Source: CANDOC01 sp965261725 (GTDB taxonomy: Bacteria > Pseudomonadota > Gammaproteobacteria > Pseudomonadales > Endozoicomonadaceae). Taken from it: a stretch of DNA of 64,000 bases. Under the pieces are notes generated by a model. It saw nothing but the letters and a program-made list of their open reading frames with translations, did no database searches and had not been told where the DNA came from. Below are positions 28,738-37,990 of the stretch, one piece after another. The translations under genes were made by a program, and so were the position numbers. The stretch lies in the NCBI GenBank assembly GCA_965261725.1, contig CBDHDU010000031.1, positions 186,001-250,000 on the forward strand, given 5' to 3'. The stretch's first letter is position 1, and each line of letters opens with the position of its first letter.

Positions 28738-31479
28738 ATGTTTTCATCCCTGATTACAAAAATCGTCGGAAGCCGGAATGACCGGCAGCTGAAACGGATG
28801 GGGAAGCTGGTTAAATCCATTGCCGCCCTGGAAGAGTCACTGGAAGGATTGTCAGATGATGTCCTGCGCGGCAAAACTGACGAATTTCGCCAGCGCATAG
28901 AGCAAGGTGAAACCCTTGACACCCTGCTGCCTGAAGCGTTTGCCGTAGTGCGTGAAGCCGGTAAGCGAGTTATGGGTATGCGCCACTTTGACTCGCAAAT
29001 GGTCGGTGGTATTACTTTGCATGAGGGGCGCATTGCTGAAATGCGCACCGGTGAAGGTAAAACCCTCGTAGCTACCCTGCCAGCTTACCTGAATGCCTTA
29101 AGTGGTAAAGGTGTTCATGTTGTAACCGTCAACGAATATCTGGCTCGACGTGACTCCAGCTGGATGCGCCCGCTGTATGAATTTTTGGGGTTGAGTGTCG
29201 GTGTTATCGTGCCTCAGCAAGACCCTGCTGAAAAGCATGAAGCCTATCAGGCAGATATCACCTACGGTACCAACAACGAATTCGGCTTTGATTATCTGCG
29301 CGATAACATGGCTTTCCGGATGGAAGATAAATTCCAGCGTGCTCCCAACTTTGCCGTTGTTGACGAAGTTGACTCGATTCTGATCGATGAAGCCAGAACG
29401 CCGCTGATTATTTCCGGTCCGTCGGATGATTCTTCCGAGCTTTATAAAAATATCAACAAACTGATTCCCCGTCTTGAGCGTGCGGAAGAGGTAGAAGGTG
29501 AAGGTGAGCAGCCTGTAAACGGTCATTTCACGCTGGACGAAAAAACCCGTCAGGTTGAACTGAACGAAGCCGGTCACCAGTATGTTGAGGAATTGCTGCA
29601 GGAAGTGGGTATGCTGCCTGAAGGTGAAAGCCTTTATGCTTCAGCTAACCTGAATCTGTTGCATCATGTATACGCTGGTCTGCGTGCTCATGCGCTCTTT
29701 ACCCGTAATATCGAATATATTGTGAAGGGCGGAGAAGTACTGCTGGTTGACGAGCACACTGGCCGTACTATGCCGGGCCGTCGTTTGTCTGAAGGTCTGC
29801 ACCAGGCGCTGGAAGCCAAAGAAGGTTTGGATATTCAGGCTGAGAGTCAGACGCTGGCATCCACCACCTTCCAGAACTATTTCCGTTTGTACGAAACCCT
29901 GTCCGGTATGACAGGTACAGCGGATACCGAAGCGTTCGAATTCCGTCAGATCTATGGTCTGGATGTTGTTGTTATCCCGACTAACAAGCCGATGGTGCGT
30001 AAAGATCATAACGATTTGATCTACCTGTCTATTCAGGAAAAATACGACGCTATCATTTCGGATATCAAAGAAACCGTAAAAGCCGAGCGTCCGGTTCTGG
30101 TCGGTACGGCTTCTATTGAGTCTTCCGAGCTGTTGTCTGGTGCGCTGGATCAGGCCGGGATACCTCATAAGGTACTGAACGCCAAATTCCACGAAAAAGA
30201 AGCGGAAATTATTGCACAGGCAGGTCGGCCGGGTGCGATCACGATTGCGACCAACATGGCCGGTCGTGGTACTGACATTATTCTCGGTGGTAACTGGGAA
30301 GCTGAATTCAATTCGCTGGAAAATCCGACTGAAGCAGATCGTGAGCGTCTGAAGAAAGAGTGGGAAGCACGACACCAGTCTGTAATAGATAATGGTGGTC
30401 TGCATATTATCGGTACGGAACGCCATGAATCCCGTCGTATCGATAACCAGCTGCGTGGTCGTTCCGGTCGTCAGGGTGACCCGGGTTCATCCCGTTTCTA
30501 CCTGTCTCTTGAAGACAGCCTGATGCGTATCTTTGCGTCTGACCGCGTTAAAGGCTTTATGAAAGCCCTGGGTATGGAGAAAGGCGAAGCGATTGAGCAC
30601 CGCATGGTGACCAACGCCATTGAAAAAGCCCAGCGTAAAGTTGAAGGTCGTAACTTCGATATTCGTAAGCAGCTGCTTGAATATGATGATGTTGCCAACG
30701 ATCAGCGTAAGGTTGTTTATGCCCAGCGTGATGAGCTGCTGGCAGAATCGGATGTGTCTGACAACATCAAGGCGATGCGTGAGTCTGTTGTTAACAGCCT
30801 GATGGATAACCATATTCCGGCTCAGAGTTTGCCGGAGCAGTGGGATGTGACCGGCCTTGAAGAGCAGGTTGCAGGTGAGCTGGCTGAACGTCTGCCGGTG
30901 CAGAAGTGGCTGGATGATGACCGGATGCTGGACGAAGAAGGTCTGCGTCAGAAGGTTCTGGAAGCGGTAATTGCTTCCTATGATGGCAAAGAGCAGCAGG
31001 TTGGCGCTGAAGCACTGCGTAACTTTGAAAAGCATATTCTGCTGCGCATTCTGGATGACAAGTGGAAAGAACACCTGGCAACCATGGATCATCTGCGCCA
31101 GGGTATTCATCTGCGCGGTTATGCTCAGAAAAACCCGAAGCAGGAATACAAGCGTGAAGCGTTTGAGCTGTTCCAGCAAATGCTGGAAGACATTAAGCAC
31201 GACACTATTCGTATTCTGAGCCATGTTCAGGTACAGCAGGATGACCGTACTGCTGAAATGGAACAGATGCGTCGTGAGCAGATGGCTCAAAAGATGCAAT
31301 ACAAGCATGATGCGGCCAGTGCCATGCAGGGGCAGACTCAGGAGGAAGTACCTCAGGAAAAACCTGAAGAAATTCCTCATCAGCCTTTTGTGCGCGAAGG
31401 GCACAAGGTTGGTCGTAACGATCCCTGCCCTTGTGGTTCAGGCAAAAAATACAAGCAGTGCCATGGCAAAATTGCCTAA
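28738..31479 (+). CDS. secA: Preprotein translocase motor SecA
   Basis: The 913-residue ATPase has the Walker A MRTGEGKTLVATLPA, DEVDSILIDEARTPLIISG, the preprotein cross-linking domain, NMAGRGTDIILGGNWE and the helical scaffold region. A C-terminal zinc-binding tail (RNDPCPCGSGKKYKQCHG) binds SecB and phospholipid. It drives Sec-dependent export through SecYEG. No SecM-like arrest peptide is visible upstream; an M23 protein occupies that place. Confidence 0.98.
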   Translation: MFSSLITKIVGSRNDRQLKRMGKLVKSIAALEESLEGLSDDVLRGKTDEFRQRIEQGETLDTLLPEAFAVVREAGKRVMGMRHFDSQMVGGITLHEGRIAEMRTGEGKTLVATLPAYLNALSGKGVHVVTVNEYLARRDSSWMRPLYEFLGLSVGVIVPQQDPAEKHEAYQADITYGTNNEFGFDYLRDNMAFRMEDKFQRAPNFAVVDEVDSILIDEARTPLIISGPSDDSSELYKNINKLIPRLERAEEVEGEGEQPVNGHFTLDEKTRQVELNEAGHQYVEELLQEVGMLPEGESLYASANLNLLHHVYAGLRAHALFTRNIEYIVKGGEVLLVDEHTGRTMPGRRLSEGLHQALEAKEGLDIQAESQTLASTTFQNYFRLYETLSGMTGTADTEAFEFRQIYGLDVVVIPTNKPMVRKDHNDLIYLSIQEKYDAIISDIKETVKAERPVLVGTASIESSELLSGALDQAGIPHKVLNAKFHEKEAEIIAQAGRPGAITIATNMAGRGTDIILGGNWEAEFNSLENPTEADRERLKKEWEARHQSVIDNGGLHIIGTERHESRRIDNQLRGRSGRQGDPGSSRFYLSLEDSLMRIFASDRVKGFMKALGMEKGEAIEHRMVTNAIEKAQRKVEGRNFDIRKQLLEYDDVANDQRKVVYAQRDELLAESDVSDNIKAMRESVVNSLMDNHIPAQSLPEQWDVTGLEEQVAGELAERLPVQKWLDDDRMLDEEGLRQKVLEAVIASYDGKEQQVGAEALRNFEKHILLRILDDKWKEHLATMDHLRQGIHLRGYAQKNPKQEYKREAFELFQQMLEDIKHDTIRILSHVQVQQDDRTAEMEQMRREQMAQKMQYKHDAASAMQGQTQEEVPQEKPEEIPHQPFVREGHKVGRNDPCPCGSGKKYKQCHGKIA

Positions 31480-31526
31480 TTAGTTGCTGCTTGTCGTCTT
31501 TCCGGTGAATGTGCCGGAAAGGCATG

Positions 31527-31568
31527 AAAAGCCCTCTGGTTCAATTGAGTCAGGGGGCTTATTTGTTT
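31527..31568 (+). terminator. Terminator after secA
   Basis: AAGCCCTCTG (31529-31538) pairs with CAGGGGGCTT (31551-31560) with one wobble pair, preceded by A residues and followed by ATTTGTTT. Confidence 0.7.
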
Positions 31569-31682
31569 CTGGTGAAATAACTTGAAGATTTTCTTCACAT
31601 ATTTATAGTTTTCAGTGCTGTATTTTCTTAATAATTGTCCCTGATAATAGGCTGACAGAAAAAATACAAAACAGGGGGCACT

Positions 31683-32900
31683 ATGGCTGTAGGTTTACCC
31701 GCAAAACCGGAAGTTAAACCGGTTGCAGGTTTTCAGCTGGGTACAGTAGCGGCAGGTATTAAATATCAAGATCGCAAGGATCTGACTGTGATGAGCTGGC
31801 CGGAGAATAGTGCTGTTGCCGGTGTTTTTACACGTAACCGTTTTTGTGCGGCACCGGTACAACTGGCTAAAGCGCGACTGTTGGAGAATCCCCGTTACTT
31901 TATTGTAAATACCGGCTATGCCAATGCGGGTACGGGTGAGCAGGGTATGCAGGATGCGATTGCCTGCTGTGAGTCGTTAGCACAGTTGGCCGGTTGTGAT
32001 CCGCAGCAGGTATTACCTTTTTCTACGGGTGTTATTGGTGAGCCTTTGCCGGTCAGTAAAATTAAGGTGGGGCTTGGACCTGCCTTGGCGCTGCTATCGG
32101 ATACTGGTTGGAATGACGCAGCTGAAGGGATTATGACAACAGATACCTGCCCGAAAGGTATTACTGTTACTTTTGAATGTCAGGGGCAGGAGCGCCACCT
32201 GTCAGGTATTTGCAAAGGTGCGGGCATGATCAGGCCGAATATGGCGACCATGCTGGCCTTTATTGCAACTGATCTAAAAATTGAACAAGGGCTTCTGCAG
32301 CAGGCTTTGTCTGAAGCCGCAGAGCAATCGTTTAATCGCATCACTGTGGATGGTGATACCTCAACAAACGACGCTTGCATGTTAGTGGCGACAGGCGAAA
32401 GCACTGCTGAACCTCTGGAATCTCTTGATTCAAAAGATGGTCAGGCTTTTAAAGAAGCGCTGAATAATATTACCCGTTACCTTGCGCAGGCACTGATCCG
32501 TGATGGTGAAGGTGCAACTAAATTTGTTTCCGTTCAGGTTGAAGAGGCAGCGACCACAGAAGAGGCGCTGGAAGTTGCATATACTGTGGCTCACTCCCCG
32601 CTGGTTAAAACAGCACTGTTTGCATCTGATCCGAACTGGGGGCGTATTCTGGCTGCAGTCGGACGTGCCAATGTAGATGAACTCGATATTGATGAACTAC
32701 GCATTTTTCTCGGTGATGTCTGCATTGTCGAAAAAGGTGGTTGTGCACCGGAGTATCGGGAAGAAGATGGTCAGGCAGTAATGGATCAGGAAGAGATTAT
32801 TATCCGTATTGTGCTTGCCCGTGGGGATGTAACCGAAACCGTTTGGACCAGTGATTTTTCACATGACTATGTCACCATCAATGCCGAATACCGAACCTGA
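31683..32900 (+). CDS. argJ: Bifunctional ornithine acetyltransferase / N-acetylglutamate synthase ArgJ
   Basis: The 405-residue protein shows the cleavage motif KGAGMIRPNMATMLAF, where autoproteolysis before Thr189 produces the alpha and beta chains, and the late SDPNWGRILAAVGR. ArgJ recycles the acetyl group between N-acetylornithine and glutamate in arginine synthesis. AGGGGGC precedes the ATG closely. The start of the Nudix gene overlaps its 3' end. Confidence 0.97.
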   Translation: MAVGLPAKPEVKPVAGFQLGTVAAGIKYQDRKDLTVMSWPENSAVAGVFTRNRFCAAPVQLAKARLLENPRYFIVNTGYANAGTGEQGMQDAIACCESLAQLAGCDPQQVLPFSTGVIGEPLPVSKIKVGLGPALALLSDTGWNDAAEGIMTTDTCPKGITVTFECQGQERHLSGICKGAGMIRPNMATMLAFIATDLKIEQGLLQQALSEAAEQSFNRITVDGDTSTNDACMLVATGESTAEPLESLDSKDGQAFKEALNNITRYLAQALIRDGEGATKFVSVQVEEAATTEEALEVAYTVAHSPLVKTALFASDPNWGRILAAVGRANVDELDIDELRIFLGDVCIVEKGGCAPEYREEDGQAVMDQEEIIIRIVLARGDVTETVWTSDFSHDYVTINAEYRT

Positions 32901-33870
32901 AGCCAGGCTTGTAGAAACCAAAGTTATTCATGTGGCCGTTGCCGTCATTGAAAACGATGATGGTCGTATTCTTATTGCGCAACGGCCAGTAGATAAGCAT
33001 ATGGGTGGGAAATGGGAATTTCCCGGTGGCAAGGTCGAGGCAGGTGAGAGCCTGCCTCAGGCAATGAAGCGTGAGCTGCAGGAAGAGTTGGGTGTTGAAA
33101 CTGAAACTGTCAGTCCCGTTATCCAGATTCGCCATGAATACCCGGAGAAAACCGTACTGCTGGATGTCTGGCGAGTACGGATTACCCATGGTCAACCTCA
33201 TGGTGCGGAAGGCCAGCCTGTCGTCTGGGCAGCTTTGTCGGATTTAAAAGCAGAGGATTTTCCTCCCGCAAACCGACCTATCATCACGGCGCTCAAATTG
33301 CCTGAAAGCTATATGATTACCGGGCGTTTTCAGGACGAGACTGAACTGAGAGAGCACTTGGAACGATCACTTAAAGCTGGCGTCGGGCTGGTATGTTTTC
33401 GTGCAGGCTGGTTAGCTCCGGAAGAATATCAGCGGTTAGCAACAACTGTTGTTTATCCGCTGTGTCAGCAATACAGTGCCCGGCTGCTGCTCAAAGGTGG
33501 AATACCTGAGAAAGTAGCTGCCGGTATTCATTTTACATCAATAGAGCTGGAGTCACTGACAGATGTTGAGCTTTCAGGTCTTCGATCTGAAGGTGAGCTG
33601 TTAGCGGCATCATGTCATGATTTTCAACAGCTGGAGAAAGCGGCAGCACTGGGTATTGATTTTGTGACCTTATCACCAGTGAGTCCAACCCGGACTCACC
33701 CTGACGCACCTCCTCTCGGAAGAGATCGTGCTGCTGAGCTTACCGCTAAAGCGACAGTTCCTGTCTATTGGCTGGGAGGTATGGAGCAGGCGGACAGGGA
33801 AACTGTCATATCCGCCGGTGCTCAGGGTATCGCGGCTATATCAGCTTTCTGGAAGGCCAAAGATCATTAA
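32881..33870 (+). CDS. Nudix hydrolase (MutT-like) fused to a thiamine-phosphate-synthase-like domain
   Basis: The N-terminal domain has a complete Nudix box, GGKVEAGESLPQAMKRELQEELG, after IAQRPVDKHMGGKWEFPGG, like MutT that removes 8-oxo-dGTP. The C-terminal half (roughly the last 175 residues: GVGLVCFRAGWL, ILKGGIPEKVAAGIHF variants, PVSPTRTHPDAPPLG, PVYWLGGM) resembles the ThiE/TenI barrel. This two-domain form is common in gammaproteobacteria; the role of the second domain is unclear. Starts at 32863, 32869 and 32881 are all possible, none with a good ribosome site, and all overlap argJ. Confidence 0.85.
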   Translation: MPNTEPEARLVETKVIHVAVAVIENDDGRILIAQRPVDKHMGGKWEFPGGKVEAGESLPQAMKRELQEELGVETETVSPVIQIRHEYPEKTVLLDVWRVRITHGQPHGAEGQPVVWAALSDLKAEDFPPANRPIITALKLPESYMITGRFQDETELREHLERSLKAGVGLVCFRAGWLAPEEYQRLATTVVYPLCQQYSARLLLKGGIPEKVAAGIHFTSIELESLTDVELSGLRSEGELLAASCHDFQQLEKAAALGIDFVTLSPVSPTRTHPDAPPLGRDRAAELTAKATVPVYWLGGMEQADRETVISAGAQGIAAISAFWKAKDH

Positions 33871-34067
33871 TGGAAATCTTTGCCGCCATCCAGCTGGTCG
33901 GTCAGAACATCATCAAAAGTCGGGTCGCCGGGAATGCTGTGCTCTTCGCTGGCCCAGGCGCCCAGGTCAATCAAACGGCAGCGCTTTGAACAGAAAGGTC
34001 TGAACTCGCTTTTCTCGGTGTATTCAACGGGTTTCTTGCAGGTAGGGCAGCGAACAATAACTGTCAT
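33867..34067 (-). CDS. yacG: DNA gyrase inhibitor / zinc-binding protein YacG
   Basis: The 66-residue protein has the four-cysteine zinc site C7-x2-C10-x15-C26-x3-C30 (RCPTCKKPVEY ... FRPFCSKRCRLIDLGAWASE), which defines YacG. In E. coli it binds GyrB and inhibits gyrase. It is convergent with the Nudix gene (four-base overlap) and downstream of bamD on the same strand. Confidence 0.92.
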   Translation of the reverse strand: MTVIVRCPTCKKPVEYTEKSEFRPFCSKRCRLIDLGAWASEEHSIPGDPTFDDVLTDQLDGGKDFH

Positions 34068-34103
34068 GGGTAAGAACGGCTTGAATCATTAGGGAAGGAG
34101 GAT

Positions 34104-34130
34104 AGGCGTGAAGCGTTGCTCTTCACGCCT
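34104..34130 (-). terminator. Hairpin between bamD and yacG
   Basis: A perfect 10-bp stem (AGGCGTGAAG / CTTCACGCCT) with a seven-base loop lies just after bamD. No strong T run follows on the minus strand, so it may be a weak terminator or an mRNA 3'-end stabiliser. Confidence 0.45.
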
Positions 34131-34151
34131 GAACTTTATTGCTGAACAGGA

Positions 34152-35093
34152 TTAACCCTGCGGTGGGCGAGGCGCTTCTTCAGCGCTGATTTCTGTTCCC
34201 GGTGCTTTAGGCGTATCGCCGATCAGTCCGAAAGTCAGTGTGTTCCAGATGGATGGATCTACATCACTGAAGACTTTATAGCCGACGAAATTGCCGTTCT
34301 CATCCAGAGACGCGTGTTCCGGGTAGTTCAACTTCAGTACTTTCAATACATCATCCGCCGGTTCAGGCAGATTCAGATGCTGGTAACCTTCAACCATCAG
34401 GGCCAGTGCTTCCGGAACCGCCGGTGTGCCCTGCATGTTCTCGACCACATAACGGCCTCGGTTTACTGCAGCGACATAGGCTTTACGCTTCATGTAATAT
34501 GTGGCGACGTGAATTTCATACCATGCCAGACGGTTACGCAGGGCAACCATACGCTGACGGGCATCCGGTGCGTACTTGCTTTCCGGGTAACGTCGCAGCA
34601 GTTCTGAAAACTCATTGAAGGAGTCCCGAGCCTGACCCGGGTCACGCTTGGTGGATTCAATCGGCACGTAGCGTTCAATAATGCCGAGGTTGGCAGTATT
34701 CGAAGCCAGTCCGCGCATGTAATAAGCGTAATCTACACTTGGATGCTGCGGGTGCAGGCGGATAAAACGTTCGGCTGAAGCACGTGCTGCTTCAGGCTCG
34801 TAGTTTTTGTAGTAAGCATAAATCAGGTTGAGCTGTGCCTGCTCGGCAAAGGGACCGAACGGGTAGCGGGATTCAATCTGGCGCAGAATATCGATAGCGG
34901 TGCTATAGGTCTGACTGTCCAGTGCCTGCGCGGCTTTACTGTACAGTTCCGCTTCTGAAAACCCTTCGTATTCGTTGGTGTCCTTTTTCGAGGATGAAGA
35001 ACAGCCACTGAGCACCAGTGCCAGCGAAAGGATTAATAAGCTTGTCGCGGCACGAAAGCTTTTGAATAAACGAACGCTACTTGCAGATCGCAT
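34152..35093 (-). CDS. bamD: Outer-membrane assembly lipoprotein BamD
   Basis: The start is set at MRSASSVRLF because it places the lipobox LVLSGC at residues 27-31 of a normal lipoprotein signal; four extra upstream residues are also possible. The ~313-residue product carries TPR repeats (ALDSQTYSTAIDILRQIESRYPFGPFAEQAQLNLIYAYYKN and SYAPDARQRM-like stretches). BamD is an essential part of the BAM complex that inserts beta-barrel proteins. It is divergent from rluD, as in many gammaproteobacteria. Confidence 0.95.
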   Translation of the reverse strand: MRSASSVRLFKSFRAATSLLILSLALVLSGCSSSSKKDTNEYEGFSEAELYSKAAQALDSQTYSTAIDILRQIESRYPFGPFAEQAQLNLIYAYYKNYEPEAARASAERFIRLHPQHPSVDYAYYMRGLASNTANLGIIERYVPIESTKRDPGQARDSFNEFSELLRRYPESKYAPDARQRMVALRNRLAWYEIHVATYYMKRKAYVAAVNRGRYVVENMQGTPAVPEALALMVEGYQHLNLPEPADDVLKVLKLNYPEHASLDENGNFVGYKVFSDVDPSIWNTLTFGLIGDTPKAPGTEISAEEAPRPPQG

Positions 35094-35434
35094 GAGAAAA
35101 AACAATCCCTTTGGCTCATGTTAGACTGAAGGCGTATTTAACCACACTACGCACTGAAACCCCAATGCAGGAGCCTGTGGGTGCTGAATGGTTACATCTT
35201 GGTTGCTGCTTTGGGTAGCACTCAAGAGCGCCCGAGTTTAAAGAGTTTATAAAGTTAAAAGTTATTCATGATTATTAATTGTGGAGTGCTCAAGTGGGTA
35301 TGTTTCCCCGGTGGCGCTTCCACAGAGTGTCATTTATAACCCATTGGCTCCGATATTTCACATACCCTGAGGTTTTTCTTTCGCTATAACCATCAGGGTA
35401 AAACTTTTCGATAGATTGTAATGCGCGAGGTTCC
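35094..35434. other. Divergent intergenic region between bamD and rluD
   Basis: About 340 bases without a credible gene. It should hold the promoters of bamD (leftward) and rluD (rightward), but I cannot assign boxes with confidence. Confidence 0.5.
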
Positions 35435-36397
35435 ATGTCAGAACATATTGAGCAGGAAGCCGTCGTTCCGGAGGAGCTGGGTGGCAAACGGCTGGATCAG
35501 GTTGCTGCATGCTGCTTTACGGATTTTTCCCGGGCCAGACTGCAGGAGTGGATTAAAGCAGGTGTCCTGACAGTAAACGGCAGTACCGCCAAAACGCGGG
35601 ATAAAATGCTGGGCGGAGAAAAACTCGAACTGGTTGTTGAGGTTGAAGGTGAAGAGCGCTGGGAAGCCGAGCCGGTGCCGCTGGATGTTGTTTATGAAGA
35701 CGATGATCTGATTGTTATTAACAAACCTGCCGGTCTGGTTGTGCATCCGGCAGCGGGTAACCGCAGCGGTACCCTGTTAAATGGTTTGCTGTATCGCTGG
35801 CCGGATATCGACGCCATTCCCCGTGCTGGTATCGTGCACCGTCTGGATAAGGAAACCACCGGCCTGATGGTGGTTGCAAAAACCCTGAAGGCGCATACGG
35901 ATCTGGTTGCCCAGCTGCAGGAAAAATCTGTCAGCCGTGAATACGAAGCGGTGGGTATGGGTGTGATGACCGGAGGCGGAACGGTTGATGAGCCAATCGG
36001 GCGTCATCCGACCCATCGCCAGAAAATGGCAGTTACTGGTGGTGGCAAGCATGCGGTGACTCATTATCGGGTTATCGCGCGTTTCCGGGCTCACACCCAT
36101 ATCCGGGTTAAGCTGGAAACCGGACGTACCCACCAGATTCGCGTCCATATGAGCCATATTAATTACCCGCTGGTCGGTGATCCTGTGTATGCTGGTCGCC
36201 ACCGTATTCCGAAGGGCTGCAGTGTAGAAGTCAGTGCTTTCCTGCGGGGCTTTGGCCGACAGGCATTGCATGCGCGACGTCTGGGACTGGTTCATCCGGA
36301 AACCGGTGAATATATGGAATGGGAAGCGCCGCTGCCTGAAGATATGCAGAAGTTGCTGCAAATATTGAAACAGGATCAGCAAGAACACGAGGAGTAA
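35435..36397 (+). CDS. rluD: 23S rRNA pseudouridine synthase RluD
   Basis: The 320-residue protein has an N-terminal S4 RNA-binding domain (about residues 15-75) and an RluA-type catalytic domain with GIVHRLDKETTGLMVVAK, where Asp138 is the expected nucleophile, and ETGRTHQIRVHMSHINYPLVGDPVYAG. It makes pseudouridines 1911, 1915 and 1917 in helix 69 of 23S rRNA. pgeF follows by five bases, and clpB lies further on, a familiar gammaproteobacterial order. Confidence 0.95.
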   Translation: MSEHIEQEAVVPEELGGKRLDQVAACCFTDFSRARLQEWIKAGVLTVNGSTAKTRDKMLGGEKLELVVEVEGEERWEAEPVPLDVVYEDDDLIVINKPAGLVVHPAAGNRSGTLLNGLLYRWPDIDAIPRAGIVHRLDKETTGLMVVAKTLKAHTDLVAQLQEKSVSREYEAVGMGVMTGGGTVDEPIGRHPTHRQKMAVTGGGKHAVTHYRVIARFRAHTHIRVKLETGRTHQIRVHMSHINYPLVGDPVYAGRHRIPKGCSVEVSAFLRGFGRQALHARRLGLVHPETGEYMEWEAPLPEDMQKLLQILKQDQQEHEE

Positions 36398-36402
36398 TAT
36401 CT

Positions 36403-37137
36403 GTGAATCAGTCTGACTTGCCCGGTATTTCTCCTGACTGGCCGGCACCGGCCAATGTCAGGGCATTTATGGCTACGCGGGATCTTGGTGATGGAGAGTT
36501 CACGCTTGGCGTCCGGGCAGAAGGCTGTGATCCGGCGCAGGGCGAGGCTAATCGTGTGCTGTTGCAGCAGCAGATGAGCTGGCCTGAGCAGCCTCAGTGG
36601 CTGAAGCAGGTACATGGCATTGATGTTGTCATTGCTCAGGCAGGTGGTGTTGAACGCGAAGCTGATGCTTGCTGGAGTAATCAGCAGGGTGCCATCTGCT
36701 CGGTACTGACGGCGGACTGTCTGCCAGTATTGTTCTGTGATCGTGCCGGTACAACTGTAGCTGCCGCCCATGCGGGCTGGAAAGGTCTGGCTGATGGTGT
36801 GCTGGAAAGTACGATCCAGACAATGGGTGTTGCACCGGGTGAGCTTATGGCCTGGTTCGGACCGGCTATCGGGCCGTGTCACTTTGAAGTGGGGCTGGAA
36901 GTGAAGACTGCATTTACGGAACGCCATTCTGCCACGGAAGAAGCGTTTACTGCCTCCAGGAATGCAGGTCGCTGGATGGGCGATCTGTATCGGATTGCCC
37001 GAATTCGTCTTGCTGCAGCAGGTGTCAATGCAGTTTATGGTGGCGGGCTGTGTACATACTGTGATGCCGGGAAGTTTTATTCATTCCGGCGTGGACAGGA
37101 ATCAGGCCGGATGGGCAGTTTTATCTGGCTGGAATAA
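36403..37137 (+). CDS. pgeF: Purine nucleoside phosphorylase / multicopper-like PgeF (YfiH, DUF152)
   Basis: The 244-residue protein uses a GTG start after AGGAG. Family marks are QVHGIDVV, TADCLPVLFCDRAGTTVAAAHAGWKGLADGVLE, GPAIGPCHFEV and the C-terminal CTYCDAGKFYSFRR, providing Cys/His metal ligands. YfiH proteins have been linked to purine nucleoside phosphorolysis and to cytoplasmic peptidoglycan-precursor editing. It is co-transcribed with rluD. Confidence 0.92.
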   Translation: MNQSDLPGISPDWPAPANVRAFMATRDLGDGEFTLGVRAEGCDPAQGEANRVLLQQQMSWPEQPQWLKQVHGIDVVIAQAGGVEREADACWSNQQGAICSVLTADCLPVLFCDRAGTTVAAAHAGWKGLADGVLESTIQTMGVAPGELMAWFGPAIGPCHFEVGLEVKTAFTERHSATEEAFTASRNAGRWMGDLYRIARIRLAAAGVNAVYGGGLCTYCDAGKFYSFRRGQESGRMGSFIWLE

Positions 37138-37147
37138 GTAAACAGGT

Positions 37148-37182
37148 GAGGGCATATCAGATAAGTATGTCCTCGCTTTTTC
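37148..37182. terminator. Terminator between pgeF and the convergent ATPase gene
   Basis: GAGGGCATA (37148-37156) pairs with TATGTCCTC (37166-37174) with one G-U pair, followed by GCTTTTTCT on the plus strand. Confidence 0.65.
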
Positions 37183-37189
37183 TGACAGG

Positions 37190-37789
37190 CTATATACCGG
37201 TCTGTTGGATAATTTCCTGTACGCGCTCATCAACGGAAACCGATTTCAGCTTCAGCAGCTTCTCCGCTGGTATATCTGATTTCTGAAGATAATTTCTGAT
37301 CAGTAAATCAATATCACGTTGAAACTGCGGATCATCACTTCTGACGCCGTCATCTTCCAGTGGGATACGTTCCAGCGGCAAATAAACAAACCAGTCGATC
37401 AGCTTATGGCACTCTTTCACCAGCATTTCTATGTAGGGAGGAAGTACCTGTTGGTGTAGATTGAGTCTGTAGGCAGGATATGCCATCAGGTTTAAGGGGC
37501 CGACATCAATAACGCCGTGCCCTTTGGTTTGTTCAAGGAACTGTAACTGGGCTCCCAGTGCTGTTGCTGCCATGCTGGTGGCTGTTTCCGTAATATAGGC
37601 CGGATCTTCCAGTATGAGGTCAAGAGGTCGCTCATATCCCAGCTGGGTGCCTATCTTCCGGTAGTAGTCAGAAAACAGGGCGCACTCTTTCCCCTGAGCT
37701 TTCCCCTGAGCCTCCCTCAGAGCTTTCTGCAGCGCAGTTGCTGTCGTTGTTTTGCCCGTGCTCTGGGCTGCAACAAAAGCTATAAACAT
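37190..37789 (-). CDS. AAA ATPase of the NadR-type P-loop kinase family
   Basis: The 199-residue protein starts with the Walker A MFIAFVAAQSTGKTTTATAL and resembles the AAA_28/NadR ribosylnicotinamide-kinase-like group. Its substrate is unknown. Residues about 28-37 include the duplicated AQGK unit encoded by a 12-bp tandem repeat. It is inserted in reverse between pgeF and clpB, which are neighbours in many relatives, suggesting a later insertion. Confidence 0.75.
   Translation of the reverse strand: MFIAFVAAQSTGKTTTATALQKALREAQGKAQGKECALFSDYYRKIGTQLGYERPLDLILEDPAYITETATSMAATALGAQLQFLEQTKGHGVIDVGPLNLMAYPAYRLNLHQQVLPPYIEMLVKECHKLIDWFVYLPLERIPLEDDGVRSDDPQFQRDIDLLIRNYLQKSDIPAEKLLKLKSVSVDERVQEIIQQTGI
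37687..37710. repeat. 12-bp tandem repeat inside the ATPase gene
   Basis: CTTTCCCCTGAG occurs twice in direct succession. The unit is a multiple of three, so copy-number changes would keep the frame and only alter the AQGK repeat in the protein. Confidence 0.75.
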
Positions 37790-37852
37790 AAATGCCCGTT
37801 ATTGATGATTTTCTTCTAGGATAGTCCTGAATCAGCTTCTCTGGCTGTTCCA

Positions 37853-37880
37853 CTTGAAAACAGTCAGCTCGTCGCCATAT
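37853..37880 (+). promoter_or_regulatory. Heat-shock (sigma32-type) promoter of clpB
   Basis: CTTGAAA (37853-37859) is followed after 13 bases by CGCCATAT (37873-37880). This matches the sigma32 pattern CTTGAAA-N(11-15)-CCCCATNT with one mismatch in the shown -10 core. It lies 110 bases before clpB, a known heat-shock gene. Confidence 0.75.
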
Positions 37881-37990
37881 CTCTTTTAGAGTACAAATAA
37901 TTGAAATTTTATCCCTGACGTGTCATTTGGGGATGTGATTTACGTGAATACCTTTAGTCCCAACTGGATTGAAGGCACGAAGGAGGCGTC

